The notes beneath the pieces are model-generated. The model was not told the origin of the DNA. It was given only the letters and a program-made list of their open reading frames with translations, and ran no database searches. Positions 1 through 9,801 of a stretch of 64,000 nucleotides of DNA are shown here, piece after piece. Every line of letters starts with the position of its first letter. Position 1 is the first letter of the stretch. The stretch comes from CAVTWH01 sp963850915. Its GTDB lineage: Bacteria > Actinomycetota > Actinomycetes > Mycobacteriales > Micromonosporaceae. The stretch covers positions 62,001 through 126,000 of the forward strand of contig CAWKND010000006.1 of assembly GCA_963850915.1 (NCBI GenBank). The letters are read 5' to 3'. The position numbers were made by a program, and so were the translations under genes.

Positions 1-476
1 TCATCTTCCTCGACGAGCCGACGACCGGATTGGATCCGCGCAGCCGGCGGACGATGTGGGACATCATCCGGCAGCTGGTGGCCGACGGCGTCACCATCTT
101 CCTGACCACCCAGTACCTGGACGAGGCAGATCGGCTCGCGGACCGGATCGCCGTACTCGACCAGGGCAAGTTGGTGGCGCAGGGCACGCCCGCCGAGCTC
201 AAACGCCAGATCCCCGGCAGCCATGTCCGGCTGCGGTTCGCAGCCGACCGTGACCTCGACGCCGCGATGCGGGTGCTGACCGACTCCACCCGGGGCGACG
301 ACGAGGACCTGATCCTGCGGGTGCCAAGCGACGGTGGGGCGAAATCGGTGCGCGCCGTGCTCGGCCAGCTCGATGCCCATTCCATAGATATCGAGGAATT
401 CTCGGTACACACCCCGGACCTCGATGACGTCTTCCTTGCCCTGACCGGCCGTACTAGCACGAAGGTGAGTGCGTGA
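1..476 (+). CDS. ABC transporter ATP-binding protein, DrrA-like (5' truncated by window)
   Basis: The window opens inside an ABC ATPase: the first readable codons (from base 3) give Walker B and D-loop residues, LDEPTTGLDP, followed by the H-loop region TTQYLDEADRLADRI. The C-terminal extension with GTPAELKR is typical of the DrrA/CcmA-type exporters for drugs or antibiotics. Walker A and the signature motif are off the left edge. The stop at 474-476 overlaps the start of the permease gene, so the two form one transcription unit and presumably one exporter. Substrate unknown. Sure of family, not of substrate. Confidence 0.93.
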   Translation, partial: IFLDEPTTGLDPRSRRTMWDIIRQLVADGVTIFLTTQYLDEADRLADRIAVLDQGKLVAQGTPAELKRQIPGSHVRLRFAADRDLDAAMRVLTDSTRGDDEDLILRVPSDGGAKSVRAVLGQLDAHSIDIEEFSVHTPDLDDVFLALTGRTSTKVSA

Positions 477-1225
477 TGAACAACGCGACGACCATGCTGG
501 GTCGCAACTTCAAACACACCGTCCGCAACCCAACCGCCGTATTCAACGCGGTGCTGTTCCCGATCGTTCTCCTGCTGATGTTCGTGTACGTGATCGGCGG
601 CGCATTCGACAAGGTCGAAATCGGTGGCAAGTACATCGACTACATCACGCCGGGCATGATCGTGCTGACCATCTGCTACGGGTTGAGCGCGACGGCGCTG
701 TCGGTGAACACGGACATGACGAAGGGCATCATCAACCGGTTCAAGGTGATGGACGTGTCCCGCAGTGCCGTGCTGAGCGGTCACGTCGTCGCCACCATGC
801 TCCGAAGCCTGATCGCCATCGCCGTACTCATCGGAGTGGCGTTCGCCATGGGCTTCCGGCCAGCCGCGAATTTCGCGGAGTGGCTCGGCGCGATCGGCCT
901 CATCGTGCTGCTCTCCCTGGCGACCAGCTGGATCACCGTCGCCCTGGGATTGGCGGCGAAGTCCCCGGAGTCGGCCGGCTTCGTCACCGTACCGCTGATC
1001 CTGCTGCCCTTCCTGAGCAGTGCGATCTCGCCGGCCGACACGATGGGTCCGGGCGTACGCCAGTTCGCGGAGTACCAGCCCTTCACGCCGATCATCGAAA
1101 CACTGCGCGGCCTGCTGACCGGTGAACCGTCCGCGAGCAAGGCGGTTGTCGCCATCGCCTGGTGCGTCGGGATCGGCCTCGTCGGCTACGTGTGGTCGCT
1201 GTCCACCTTCAAGAAGCGCGCCTGA
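473..1225 (+). CDS. ABC-2 type transporter permease, DrrB-like
   Basis: 250-residue membrane protein with about six hydrophobic segments, the usual size for DrrB-type permeases that pair with the ATPase just upstream to form an exporter in the cytoplasmic membrane. Start is GTG 473 or ATG 476, both overlapping the upstream stop, which implies translational coupling. The conserved ABC-2 segment around residues 175-190 (ESAGFVTVPLILLPFLSSA) and the following FAEYQPFTPIIETLR is characteristic. Followed 61 bases later by a DUF4097 gene on the same strand, likely co-transcribed. Confidence 0.93.
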   Translation: MMNNATTMLGRNFKHTVRNPTAVFNAVLFPIVLLLMFVYVIGGAFDKVEIGGKYIDYITPGMIVLTICYGLSATALSVNTDMTKGIINRFKVMDVSRSAVLSGHVVATMLRSLIAIAVLIGVAFAMGFRPAANFAEWLGAIGLIVLLSLATSWITVALGLAAKSPESAGFVTVPLILLPFLSSAISPADTMGPGVRQFAEYQPFTPIIETLRGLLTGEPSASKAVVAIAWCVGIGLVGYVWSLSTFKKRA

Positions 1226-1286
1226 CCCAGCCCCTCTCGTCGGGCCGCCATCAAGTCACGTACCAAAAACATAGGGAGCAGTAGTC

Positions 1287-2123
1287 ATGCCTACATTTGC
1301 CACGCCAGGGCCGGTCGCCGCAACGGTGGAAGTCGCCGGCGCCCGGGTACGGGTCACCACGAGCGACCGTACCGACACGGTCGTGCTGGTCGAACCCATC
1401 AACGAGACGAGCCGGTCGGACATCAAGGTGGCCAGCAAGACCAAGGTCGATTTCACCGGTGGTCGGCTGTCGGTCAAGACGACCGCCGCCGGCGACAAGA
1501 ACGGTTCGGTCGCCATCACGATCAACCTGCCCACCGGCTCCAGCCTGGCCGCCTACCTCGCGTACTCGGATATTCACGCCGACGGCTCACTCGGCGAGTG
1601 CGAGCTGCACATGGCATCGGGCCGGGTCCAACTGGACCGCATCAACGCGCTGACGGCGAACATCGCGGCCGGTGACGTCGCGATCGGTCACATCGCCGGC
1701 CGGGCCAACATCGACGGGGCGGCGTTCGCCCTGCGGATCGGTGAGATCGAGGGGGCTGTCGGGCTGTCGAACTCGGGCGGCCGGGCCTGGATCGGCCACG
1801 CGGCGGGCGACCTCAACCTCAGCAGTGGCAGCTGTGACTTCGACATCGACCGTGCCGACGGCAGCGTCACCGCGACGACAGCCAGCGGTGCCATCCGGAT
1901 CGGTTGGATGACACACGGTCAGGCGAGGCTGATGAACGGCTCAGGAAACATCGAGGTCGGCATCGGCGAGGGTACCGCTGCCCGCGTCGACGTCAACAGC
2001 GAGCGCGGGTCGGTACGCGACTCCGTTTCGGCGCAAGGAAACCCCGGTCCGTCCGGCGCCGACGTCACGATCCACGCCCGCACGCGGCACGGCGACATCA
2101 TCGTTCAACGGGCGGCAGGCTGA
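1287..2123 (+). CDS. DUF4097 family beta-strand repeat protein
   Basis: 278 residues of repeating beta strands with many G-x-[IV]-x-[IV] periods (for example SGNIEVGIGEG, RHGDIIVQRAAG), the pattern of DUF4097 putative adhesin-like beta-solenoid proteins. No signal peptide or membrane segment is visible. The start ATG 1287 has a good ribosome site (AGGGAGCAG) six to ten bases upstream. Such genes often sit beside DrrAB-type exporters and regulators in actinobacteria, as here; function is not established. It ends 24 bases before the stop of the convergent BTAD regulator. Confidence 0.85.
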   Translation: MPTFATPGPVAATVEVAGARVRVTTSDRTDTVVLVEPINETSRSDIKVASKTKVDFTGGRLSVKTTAAGDKNGSVAITINLPTGSSLAAYLAYSDIHADGSLGECELHMASGRVQLDRINALTANIAAGDVAIGHIAGRANIDGAAFALRIGEIEGAVGLSNSGGRAWIGHAAGDLNLSSGSCDFDIDRADGSVTATTASGAIRIGWMTHGQARLMNGSGNIEVGIGEGTAARVDVNSERGSVRDSVSAQGNPGPSGADVTIHARTRHGDIIVQRAAG

Positions 2124-2146
2124 TCGTCAACGCGCGGCATGACCCT

Positions 2147-5100
2147 TCACGCCGCGAGCGTGACCTCGACCAGCTCGGACCAGCTCGTTTCGGTACCCTC
2201 CCGCGTCACCTCGGCGAACCGTGCTTCGCCGAGGTGACGCCGTGCGTCCTGCTCAATCCTGGCCGCGTCCGGGTGGGCGCGATCGGGCAGTCCGCGGACC
2301 CCGACGCTGGCCGCGAGCAGCCGGGCCGCCTGCTCGTACTGGTCGTGGCGCAGTGCGAGGTCCGCCACTCCGACAAGTACCTGGGCGACCAGGGGACCGT
2401 GTCCCGCCTCGGACGCCGCCTGCCAGGCCGCGGCACGATGGGTACGGGACTCGCGGATATCGTCGGCCAGGTAGCCCAGCAGGTCGTTGATGCCGGCGCG
2501 GATGAGCGCGTCCTCCGCTTCGTCGCCCAGAACGGCGGTCGCGATGCCGAGTTGGTGGCGTGCCTCGGCGGCGTCGCCGTCCCAACGGGCCAGCTCCGCC
2601 TTGGCGAGCGCCAATTCGAACAGCGCGTCCGGCCAGGTGACCCCCTCGGCGCACCGCTGCGCGTCGGCGATGGCGGTCGCGCTGGAGTCGCGATCGCCGT
2701 GCAGCCGGTAGAGCAGGGCCTGTTGGGTACGTAGCCGGATCACATCCTCAACGGCGCCGACCTCGGTGACCGCCGTGATCGCCTGTTCGTAGTACTCACA
2801 GGCACCGGCGAACTCACCGCGCATCGCCAGTTGGCCGGCCAGCTCGGACAGCACCAGGGACAGCCCGAACCGTTCGCCGAGGGTCCGGAACTCGGCGAGA
2901 GCCAGTTCCAGGCTCAGCTCCGCCTCCCGTCCGCCCTGGCCGAGCATGATCCGCATCTTGCCCGTCTGCCAGCGGGCCAACGCGCGTACCCAGGGATCCT
3001 CGCTGTCCAGCAACGATTCGAAGGCGGACACCGCGGCGTGCGGCGCCGCCAGCATGCGTTCCAGCGCACCGACCAGTCCCAGCAGCGGGTTGGGGTGCTG
3101 ACTCTGCTGGCTGAACCGATAGGCCTTGTGGATCCATTCGGCGCCCTGCTGTTCGCTGCCCCGCCCGGAGGTCACGAAGAGCACCACCAGCCCGTACGCC
3201 ATGGCCTGGACGTCATCGGTCACCTCGCCGGGAACCTCGGTGGCCGCGATCATCAGCTCGATGCCTTCGGCCCGGCGCCCGCCGAGCCACCAGTACCAGC
3301 CGGCCGCCGCCGCGAGCCGCATCGCCGCATGGGCTTCACCGGCCGTGATCGCGCCCCGCATCGCCGTACCGATGTTGTGGTGTTCGGCCTCCAGCGCGGC
3401 GAGCCACGCCAATTGCTCGGCACGGCGCAGATGCGGCTCCGCGGTCTCGGCAAGCTCGGTGAAGTAGGCGAGATGCGCCCGGCGAGCCAGCTGCGATTCC
3501 CCCGCTTCGGCGAGCCGGTCGGCGGCGTACTCCTTGATCGTGCTGATCATCCGGTAGCGCGGTGCGCCGTCGCCCTCGGTGACCAGTAGCGACTTCTCGG
3601 CCAGTGAGGTGAGCAACTCCAGTACCTGATCCTGCTCGACGACGTCCTGCTCGACGACATTGCCGGCGCAGACCCACTCGGCCGCCTCCAGGCTGGCCCC
3701 GCCGGAGAAGACGGCGAGCCGGCGCAGGACCGTACGCTCGGCGTCGGCCAGCAGCTCCCAACTCCAGTCGACCACCGCGCGCAGCGTCTTGTGTCGCGGC
3801 AATGCGGTACGGCTCCCGCTGGTCAGCAGGCGGAACCGGTCGTCGAGCCGGTTGGCCAGCTGATCGATGGACATGGTGCGCAACCTGGCCGCGGCCAGCT
3901 CGATCGCCAGCGGCATCCCGTCCAGCGCCCGGCAGATCCGTACCATCGTCGACACGGTGTGTTCGTCGACTTCGAGGTCCTTGCGTACGGCGCCGGCCCG
4001 GTCGCGTAGCAGCCGGACGGCCGGCGAGGACGCGATCTCGGCGAGGCTGGCGTCCGTGGGCACGGTAAGCGGCTCGACCAGCCACAGGGCCTCGCCGGTG
4101 ATACCGAGCGGTTCCCTGCTCGTGGCCAGGATCCGCAGCCGGCGGCATTCCCCGAGTACCCGATCGGCGAACCTCGCCGCCGCCTCGATCACGTGCTCAC
4201 AGTTGTCCAGGATCAGCAGCGCCTCCCGGTCGCGGATCGCGGCAATGAGCCCGTCCGCCGGGTCCGCGCTGGGCGCCGCGCCGAGCAGCGCATCGCGCAA
4301 CCCGAGCGCCGTGAGCGTCGCCTGCGCGAGGTCACCGTCGGCGCCGACGGCGGCAAGTTCCACCATCCAGACTCCGTCCGGCAGATCACCGACGATCGTG
4401 CGCGCGGTCTCCGTGGCCAGCCTGGTCTTGCCCGACCCGCCCGGCCCGATCAAGGTGGTCAGCCGGTGCTCCCCGATGAGTTTGCGGGCTGCGGCGACAT
4501 CGGCGTCGCGGCCGACGAAGCTGGTGAGTTCGGCACGCAGGTTGGTCTTCCGGTTCTCCTCCCGCCGCCCCAGTTCGCCGCGCAGCAGCGCGACGTGCAG
4601 AGCCGACAACTCCGGCGACGGGTCCACACCGAGCGCGTCGGCCAGGCCCTCCCTCGTGCGCTCGTAGACGAGTACTGCCTCGGCGTCCCGACCGGCGGCC
4701 ACCAGAGCGCGCATCAACGCGGCAACCAGTGGCTCGCGCAGCGGATGCGCGGTCACCGCGTCGGTCAGCTCCGCGACCACGTCCGCACCGCGACCGAGAC
4801 TGACCTCCGCTTCGAAGCGATCCTCCATGCGCCGTCAGGCGCAGCCCCTCCAGCCGCGTCACAGCCGCGTCGAACGCTTCACTGTCCGGCAACCCGACGT
4901 CCTGCATGGCCGTACCGCGCCACAGGCCGAGGGCTTCGCGTAACAGCCGTACCCGTCCGGGACCCGTTTCCTGGCGAGCATGTGCGAGGAGGCGTTCGAA
5001 CCGAAGGGCATCGACAGCGTCGGGGTCCACCATCAATCGGTAGCCGCCGGTCTGCCCTTCGATCGCGCCTCCTGGCAGCGCCTTCCGCAACCGGGATGCC

Positions 5101-5297
5101 AATCGTTGCAAGGCATTCGCCACGTCGGCGGGCGGGTTCTCGCCCCAGATCCAGTCGATGAGCGTCGTCTTCGACACGACCCGGCCTGGCTCGAGTGCCA
5201 GGGCGATCAACAGTGCGCGCAAGCGGGCGCCCGGTACGTCGGCCAAGATGCCGTCGTTCGTACGAACCTCGAATGAGCCAAGTATCCCGACCTGCAC
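2147..5297 (-). pseudogene. AfsR/SARP-type BTAD regulator with NB-ARC and TPR, split by a one-base frameshift
   Basis: Two overlapping reading frames together encode one ~1050-residue regulator. The first (GTG at 5297) gives an OmpR-like winged helix (MQVGILGSFEVRTNDG) and the front of the bacterial transcriptional activator domain up to RLEGLRLTA. The second frame resumes the same domain at MEDRFEAEVSLGRG, then carries a P-loop ATPase (Walker A LIGPGGSGKTRL, Walker B LLILDNCEH) and TPR-like helices. Removing base 4828 (T on the plus strand) would read ...RLTALEDRFEAE, exactly the family pattern. Without correction the DNA-binding and ATPase parts are separated. Convergent with the DrrAB-DUF4097 operon, which it may have controlled (inference). 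Confidence 0.85.
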
Positions 5298-5727
5298 TCG
5301 CTCATTCTTTCACGCCGGCTTTCCCGGCCAGCTGAGCCGCCGGTGTCCTGTCCGCCATCCAGCCCCAGCCGCGACCTGTTGGTCAGGTTCGCGAAAACAA
5401 ACCGATTGAGATCAGGTAAATGGAGCAATTGGTGCTATTACTGCAAATTGGAAGCGGTGTCGCGGTTCAACCCGCGGCCTTGACCGCTGGCCGCATCATC
5501 GGAGCCGATGACGCCGATCGATTCCGTGTGCCTGCTGGCCGCCGGCTCCTGCTGGCTTGGGGCGAGCGGCCGGGTGACCGGATCGTGCTGCGTGGCCAGC
5601 GGTTCGGCCGGCTCGCCGCGCCGTCCGGCGGCAACAGCACTGATCGATCTTCGACGTGCGCACGACCCCTGGGAGGATCAGAGCGCCTGGTACGGGTCGA
5701 GACGCACGCCCCGGCCGGTAGCCTCGG
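5298..5727. other. Non-coding gap with AT-rich patch
   Basis: 430 bases between the divergent BTAD regulator and adenylate kinase genes. The stretch around 5385-5460 is clearly richer in A/T than its surroundings and is the likely promoter region for the regulator (minus strand). Open frames here (for example from 5420 on the plus strand) run into adk in the wrong frame, and I recognise no protein in them. Confidence 0.4.
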
Positions 5728-6285
5728 GTGGTGCGGATGGTGTTGTTGGGATCCCCGGGCGCGGGCAAGGGTACGCAGGCCTCGGCCGTCGCGGACCACT
5801 TCGGAGTGGCGTCGATCTCGACGGGTGCGATGTTTCGGGCGGAGGCCGACCGCGGAACGCCGCTCGGTCGGCAGGTCGCGCCGCTGCTCGATTCAGGTGG
5901 CCTGGTCCCGGATGACCTTGTAGTCGCGGTCGCGCGGGAGCGGTTGGCCCGGACGGACGCCGCGGCCGGATTTGTGCTCGACGGGTTCCCCCGCTCGGTT
6001 GGCCAGGCCCAGGCGCTCGACGCGTTTCTGGTTGCGGAAGGCCGAGCGCTGGACGCGGTGATCGATTTGGTCCTCGACCGGGACGAGGTGCTCCGCCGGC
6101 TGGCCGGTCGGGGTCGGGCGGACGACGATCCGGACACGGTGGCCACCCGGCTGGATGCGTACGAGTTGGAGAATGGTCCGCTGATCGCCTTCTACCGCGC
6201 GGCAGGCAGGCTCACCGATGTCGACGCCGCAGGCCCGGTAGCGGCGGTGACGGCCCGGGTGATAGCCGCCGCCCGCCCGGACTGA
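5728..6285 (+). CDS. adk: Adenylate kinase, short form
   Basis: 185 residues with every adenylate-kinase landmark: P-loop LLGSPGAGKGT at residues 6-16, AMP-site STGAMFRAE, DGFPRSVGQAQAL, and the arginine-rich RLAGRGRADDD. The LID insert is reduced to a few residues (GRGRADDDPDTVATRL), so this is a short-type enzyme catalysing AMP + ATP to 2 ADP in the cytosol. The housekeeping adk of actinobacteria sits in the ribosomal-protein cluster next to secY, so this isolated copy is probably a second paralogue. Start GTG 5728, with GTG 5731 and ATG 5737 as alternatives. Confidence 0.9.
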   Translation: MVRMVLLGSPGAGKGTQASAVADHFGVASISTGAMFRAEADRGTPLGRQVAPLLDSGGLVPDDLVVAVARERLARTDAAAGFVLDGFPRSVGQAQALDAFLVAEGRALDAVIDLVLDRDEVLRRLAGRGRADDDPDTVATRLDAYELENGPLIAFYRAAGRLTDVDAAGPVAAVTARVIAAARPD

Positions 6286-6340
6286 GCCGGACGTACTTCC
6301 TCGGGGCGTACTCGAAGCCGTCACCGTCCCGTCGCCAGGA

Positions 6341-6916
6341 CTAGCGGAACTCGATCTCGACGCCGGTCCCGGAGCCGAAGAACTGGGCCGTGAGCTGGAG
6401 GTAGACCTTCAGATGCACCGGCTGCAGCTGCCCGAGCACCCAGTCCCCGCCGAGCGGCAGGGCCGGTGTCGGGCTGAGTACCTCCGTGCGCTCGAGCGGA
6501 CCGTTGAGCTCAACCCACTGGCGGAACAGCGACTGGCGGAACAGGTCCTCGCGCGCCACGGCGGAGGCCGCGGTCTCCAGGAAGACCTCGAGCGGGGGCT
6601 CCGAGTCGATCACCTGGCCGTACTGCGTGTCGACGAGGTAGAGAACATCATCGCCGACGATCGCGAACAGCAAGCCGAATCCAGTACTACCGAACAGTTC
6701 GGCCCCACTGGGCAACCAGGCAGCCCAGGGACCGAGACCGCCGGCGTCCGCCTCGCGTACCGACGCCAGGGACAGGAAACCGTCGCCGTAGCTGCCGGCC
6801 ACGCCCGCGTCGATCAGTCGCCGCGCCCCGGGCGGTACGTGCGCCACGCCGGCGGCGGTGCCCGGCTGCGGCTGGCCAAAGGCGCTCCTAAAGGCCTCGT
6901 ACGCCACCGGCACCAC
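6341..6916 (-). CDS. DUF1851 / Tdi1-like immunity-domain protein
   Basis: 191-residue cytosolic protein. The middle (ELFGSTGFGLLFAIVG followed by LYLVDTQYGQV) and end (LPLGGDWVLGQL, QFFGSGTGVEI) match the C-terminal domain found in Tdi1-type T6SS immunity proteins and related GAD-like proteins. Many actinobacterial members are stand-alone genes with no toxin beside them, as here, so a role in immunity is only a family association. It is 50 bases downstream of the SDR gene on the same strand and may be the last gene of the acyltransferase-SDR transcript. Confidence 0.65.
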   Translation of the reverse strand: MVPVAYEAFRSAFGQPQPGTAAGVAHVPPGARRLIDAGVAGSYGDGFLSLASVREADAGGLGPWAAWLPSGAELFGSTGFGLLFAIVGDDVLYLVDTQYGQVIDSEPPLEVFLETAASAVAREDLFRQSLFRQWVELNGPLERTEVLSPTPALPLGGDWVLGQLQPVHLKVYLQLTAQFFGSGTGVEIEFR

Positions 6917-6966
6917 CCAACCGCGCGTTCGACTGGCTCAGCAGTGCCACCCGAGCGGTCGCGTGC

Positions 6967-7785
6967 TCAGGAGCCCTGCGCCTGTTCGGCGACCGGCTGC
7001 CACTCCCGCCAGGTCGCCAGCCGGGACTCGTAGTCGCGGGTGGCGATGCCCAGCGGGGCGGTACCCAGGAATATCCGCAGCGGCGGCCGATCCGCGTCGA
7101 CCACCCGCAGGATCGCCTCGCCGGTAGCCGCCGGATCGCCGGCCTTCGCCGCTGCTCGGGAGCGCTGCCGCTCGGCGCGTACCTCGGCGTAGGCGGGGAT
7201 CTCCGCGCTGTGTACCGCCGACGGGCCGGCCCAGTCGGTGGCGAAGCCGCCCGGCTCGATCAGCGTCACGTGGATACCGAAGCCGGCGACCTCCTGGGCC
7301 AGCGACTGGGAGAAGCCCTCCAGCGCCCACTTCGAGGCGTGGTACGCCCCGGTCGTCGGGAACGCGCTGATGCCGCCGATGCTGGACACCTGGATGATGT
7401 GGCCGGAGCGCTGCGCCCGCATGATCGGCAGCGCCGCCTGGGTCACCCACAGCGCGCCGAACAGGTTGGTCTCCAGCTGCGCCCGGAACTCCTCCTCGGT
7501 GACCTCCTCGATCATGCCGAAGTGGCCGTACCCGGCGTTGTTGACCACGACATCGAGCTGCCCGAAGCGGGCGTGTGCCTGGCGTACCGCGGCGAAGTCG
7601 GCCTGCTTGTCGGTCACGTCGAGCTGGATCGGCAGGACCGCGTCGCCGTACTTGTCGACCAGTGGCTGCAGCGTCTCCAGCCGGCGGGCGGTCGCGGCAA
7701 CCCGGTCGCCACGCTCCAGCGCCGCCCGCGCCCACTCCTGCCCGAAGCCCTTGGACGCGCCGGTGATGAACCAGGTCTTAGCCAT
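6967..7785 (-). CDS. Short-chain dehydrogenase/reductase
   Basis: Classical SDR of 272 residues: cofactor motif TGASKGFG near the N-terminus, NNAG, catalytic Ser in VSSIGG, and the YHASK active-site pair, then EPGGFATDW. It binds NAD(P)(H) and reduces or oxidises an unknown alcohol/ketone. ATG 7785 is preferred over the longer frame because it is preceded by GAGGAGATCACCC, a good ribosome site. The start overlaps the end of the acyltransferase gene by eight bases, so the two are co-translated. Confidence 0.93.
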   Translation of the reverse strand: MAKTWFITGASKGFGQEWARAALERGDRVAATARRLETLQPLVDKYGDAVLPIQLDVTDKQADFAAVRQAHARFGQLDVVVNNAGYGHFGMIEEVTEEEFRAQLETNLFGALWVTQAALPIMRAQRSGHIIQVSSIGGISAFPTTGAYHASKWALEGFSQSLAQEVAGFGIHVTLIEPGGFATDWAGPSAVHSAEIPAYAEVRAERQRSRAAAKAGDPAATGEAILRVVDADRPPLRIFLGTAPLGIATRDYESRLATWREWQPVAEQAQGS

Positions 7786-8935
7786 GGGTGATCTCCTCAC
7801 TCGGTGTGCCTGCCCAGTCAACCACCGGCGCCGACTCGCGGCTGAAGCGCGGCCGGAAGCGGCGGGCCCAGCCGAAGCGGTACCCGGGCCAGCCGCGGTG
7901 CCGGACGAACGGGATTTCGAACACTGCCGCGAACAGCCGCGCGAAGATGAGCGTCAGCGGTACCAGCACAACCAGCAGTACCAGGAACATCGGACCACCG
8001 GGAGGTACCCGCCCGGCCACGATCCCGTACGACACGGCGATCACGATCGGTAGGTGCGTCAGGTAGAGGCTGTACGAGAACGACCCGAGACTGCGCAAGG
8101 GCGCGGTGTCCAGCAGGCGTACCAACGGCTTCGGTCGGCCGGTGGCTACCGCGGCGAGCAGGCAGCCGAGCGCCGGCGCCAACGCGAGATCGATCCAGAG
8201 CAGGTGGCCGAGCGTCCAGGCCGATCCGGCCGCCGCGATCCCGATGAACACCGGTGTCGCGGCGCCCAGCGCGAGCCAGGGCCACGGCCAGGAGCGCACC
8301 CGGTCGCTCGCGCGGACGATGCCAGCCGCCGCGACGCCGGTCACGAACAGAACGGCCAGATCCGGCGTGTACCGGGCCAGTTGCTCCTCCGGCGTGTACA
8401 CGCCAACGGTGACGACCACGAGCGTGACCACGGCCAGCACCACGGACGCGGGTACCCGCCGGATCGCCAGCAGTATCAGCGGCAGCAAGACGTACAGCTC
8501 CACCTCGACGGCGATCGACCAGAACGCCCGGTTGGGACTGGGCGCCGCGGCGACGCCCTGCAGCAGCAGGCCGTTGACGAATACCGACCGCGCGTCGGGT
8601 CGCGGCCAACCCGGCTGGGCCAGCACGAACCACGTCATCACCAAGCTGAACACCAGGGCCGCCCAGTACGCCGGCAGGATCCGCCAGGCTCGGCGCCGGG
8701 CGAACCCGCGCAGCCCGTCCAGTCGCCACCCGTTGCCGGCCGGCGCGACACCGAGCGCGAAACCGGACAGCACGATGAAAACGACGACCGCGAAGCGGCC
8801 GTAGTCGAAGCCGGCAGCCCAGAGCGGGGCGTGCTGGGCCGCCGATCCGGGGAAAGCGCGGAGAAACACGTGGTACATCACCACGTACAGCGCTGCCAGC
8901 CCACGGATCCCGTCGAGCCCCGCTAGCCTCCTCAT
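7778..8935 (-). CDS. Acyltransferase family 3 (OafA/OatA-like) membrane protein
   Basis: About 385 residues with around ten membrane helices. The N-terminal motif LDGIRGLAALYVVMYHVF contains the conserved Arg and His of acyltransferase-3 enzymes, which O-acylate sugars, peptidoglycan or polyketides at the cytoplasmic membrane. The segment GRFAVVVFIVLSGFALG and RRAWRILPAYWAAL are further family marks. ATG 8935 is chosen over TTG 8947. The last codons overlap the start of the SDR gene. The acceptor substrate cannot be told from the sequence. Confidence 0.9.
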   Translation of the reverse strand: MRRLAGLDGIRGLAALYVVMYHVFLRAFPGSAAQHAPLWAAGFDYGRFAVVVFIVLSGFALGVAPAGNGWRLDGLRGFARRRAWRILPAYWAALVFSLVMTWFVLAQPGWPRPDARSVFVNGLLLQGVAAAPSPNRAFWSIAVEVELYVLLPLILLAIRRVPASVVLAVVTLVVVTVGVYTPEEQLARYTPDLAVLFVTGVAAAGIVRASDRVRSWPWPWLALGAATPVFIGIAAAGSAWTLGHLLWIDLALAPALGCLLAAVATGRPKPLVRLLDTAPLRSLGSFSYSLYLTHLPIVIAVSYGIVAGRVPPGGPMFLVLLVVLVPLTLIFARLFAAVFEIPFVRHRGWPGYRFGWARRFRPRFSRESAPVVDWAGTPSEEITHG

Positions 8936-9048
8936 ATACGCACCCAACGCAGATCATAAGAAACCGGTTCGCCGGTACAGGGCAGGATGAGCCAGTTCGC
9001 GGTGGCGTGGCGGTGGCGGTGACGGCCGGCAGCCGGCATCGTGGACGG

Positions 9049-9762
9049 GTGGATCCCGCGTTCGTGTTCGTACACAGCCTGTTGCTGGGGCCCCTGACGT
9101 GGGCTCCGGTGGCGGAGCGGCTGGCTGCCCTGGGCGCGGTGACGGTGGTGCCGTCGCTGGTCGACGTGTCCGATGTGGACGACCCACCGTTCTGGCCGCG
9201 CATCGCCGCCACAGTCAACGACGCGGTCCGCCACCTACCGGAGGGACAGCCGATCATCCTGGTCGTGCACAGCAACTCCGGTCTGCTCGCTCCGGTGATC
9301 GTGCAAGCGGCCCGGCGTCCCGTCGCCGGGTGCCTGTTCGTCGACGCGAGCCTGCCCTCGCCGGCCGGGTCGACGCCGGCCGCGACACCTGAGCGGCTGA
9401 GCTTCCTGCGCACCATGGCGACCGGAGGGCGGTTGCCGCCGTGGACGACCTGGTGGGACGAGGACGACGTCGCGCGGCTGTTTCCCGATCCGCAGACCCG
9501 ATCAGCGGTCTCGGCGCAGCAGCCCCGGCTGCCGTTGAGCTACTACGAGCAGCAGATTCCCGTACCTGCCGGCTGGGACGACCGGCCGTGCGGGTACCTG
9601 CTGTTCGGGCCGCCGTACGACCGCATGGCGCAGGAGTCGCGCGGGCGTGGCTGGGGCGTCGACCAGATCTCCGGCGGCCACCTCCACCAACTCGTCGATC
9701 CGGACGCGGTGACCACTCGCATTGTCACGATGACCAGAACCTGGAGCGCGCCCGCCAGCTGA
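9049..9762 (+). CDS. Alpha/beta hydrolase
   Basis: About 237 residues beginning with the first strand of the fold (FVFVHSLLLGPLTW), followed by the nucleophile elbow VVHSNSG, where Ser after His takes the catalytic position; the usual flanking glycines are V and S, a mild departure from GHSxGG. The C-terminal GGHLHQLVDPD supplies the catalytic histidine. Start is uncertain: GTG 9007 gives 14 more residues that do not resemble the family, so GTG 9049 is preferred. Substrate unknown. Confidence 0.8.
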   Translation: MDPAFVFVHSLLLGPLTWAPVAERLAALGAVTVVPSLVDVSDVDDPPFWPRIAATVNDAVRHLPEGQPIILVVHSNSGLLAPVIVQAARRPVAGCLFVDASLPSPAGSTPAATPERLSFLRTMATGGRLPPWTTWWDEDDVARLFPDPQTRSAVSAQQPRLPLSYYEQQIPVPAGWDDRPCGYLLFGPPYDRMAQESRGRGWGVDQISGGHLHQLVDPDAVTTRIVTMTRTWSAPAS

Positions 9763-9801
9763 TCCGACGCACGTTCATGGCGCTGTCTTGCCGGCGTGCG
9801 A

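Noticed and set aside
4193..5161. Long plus-strand open frame opposite the BTAD regulator
   Set aside because: Arg/Gly/Pro-rich translation with no domain; it is the antisense shadow of a clear regulator gene.
5420..5923. Plus-strand ORF upstream of and overlapping adk
   Set aside because: Its second half is adk in the wrong frame and the first half matches nothing; no ribosome site.
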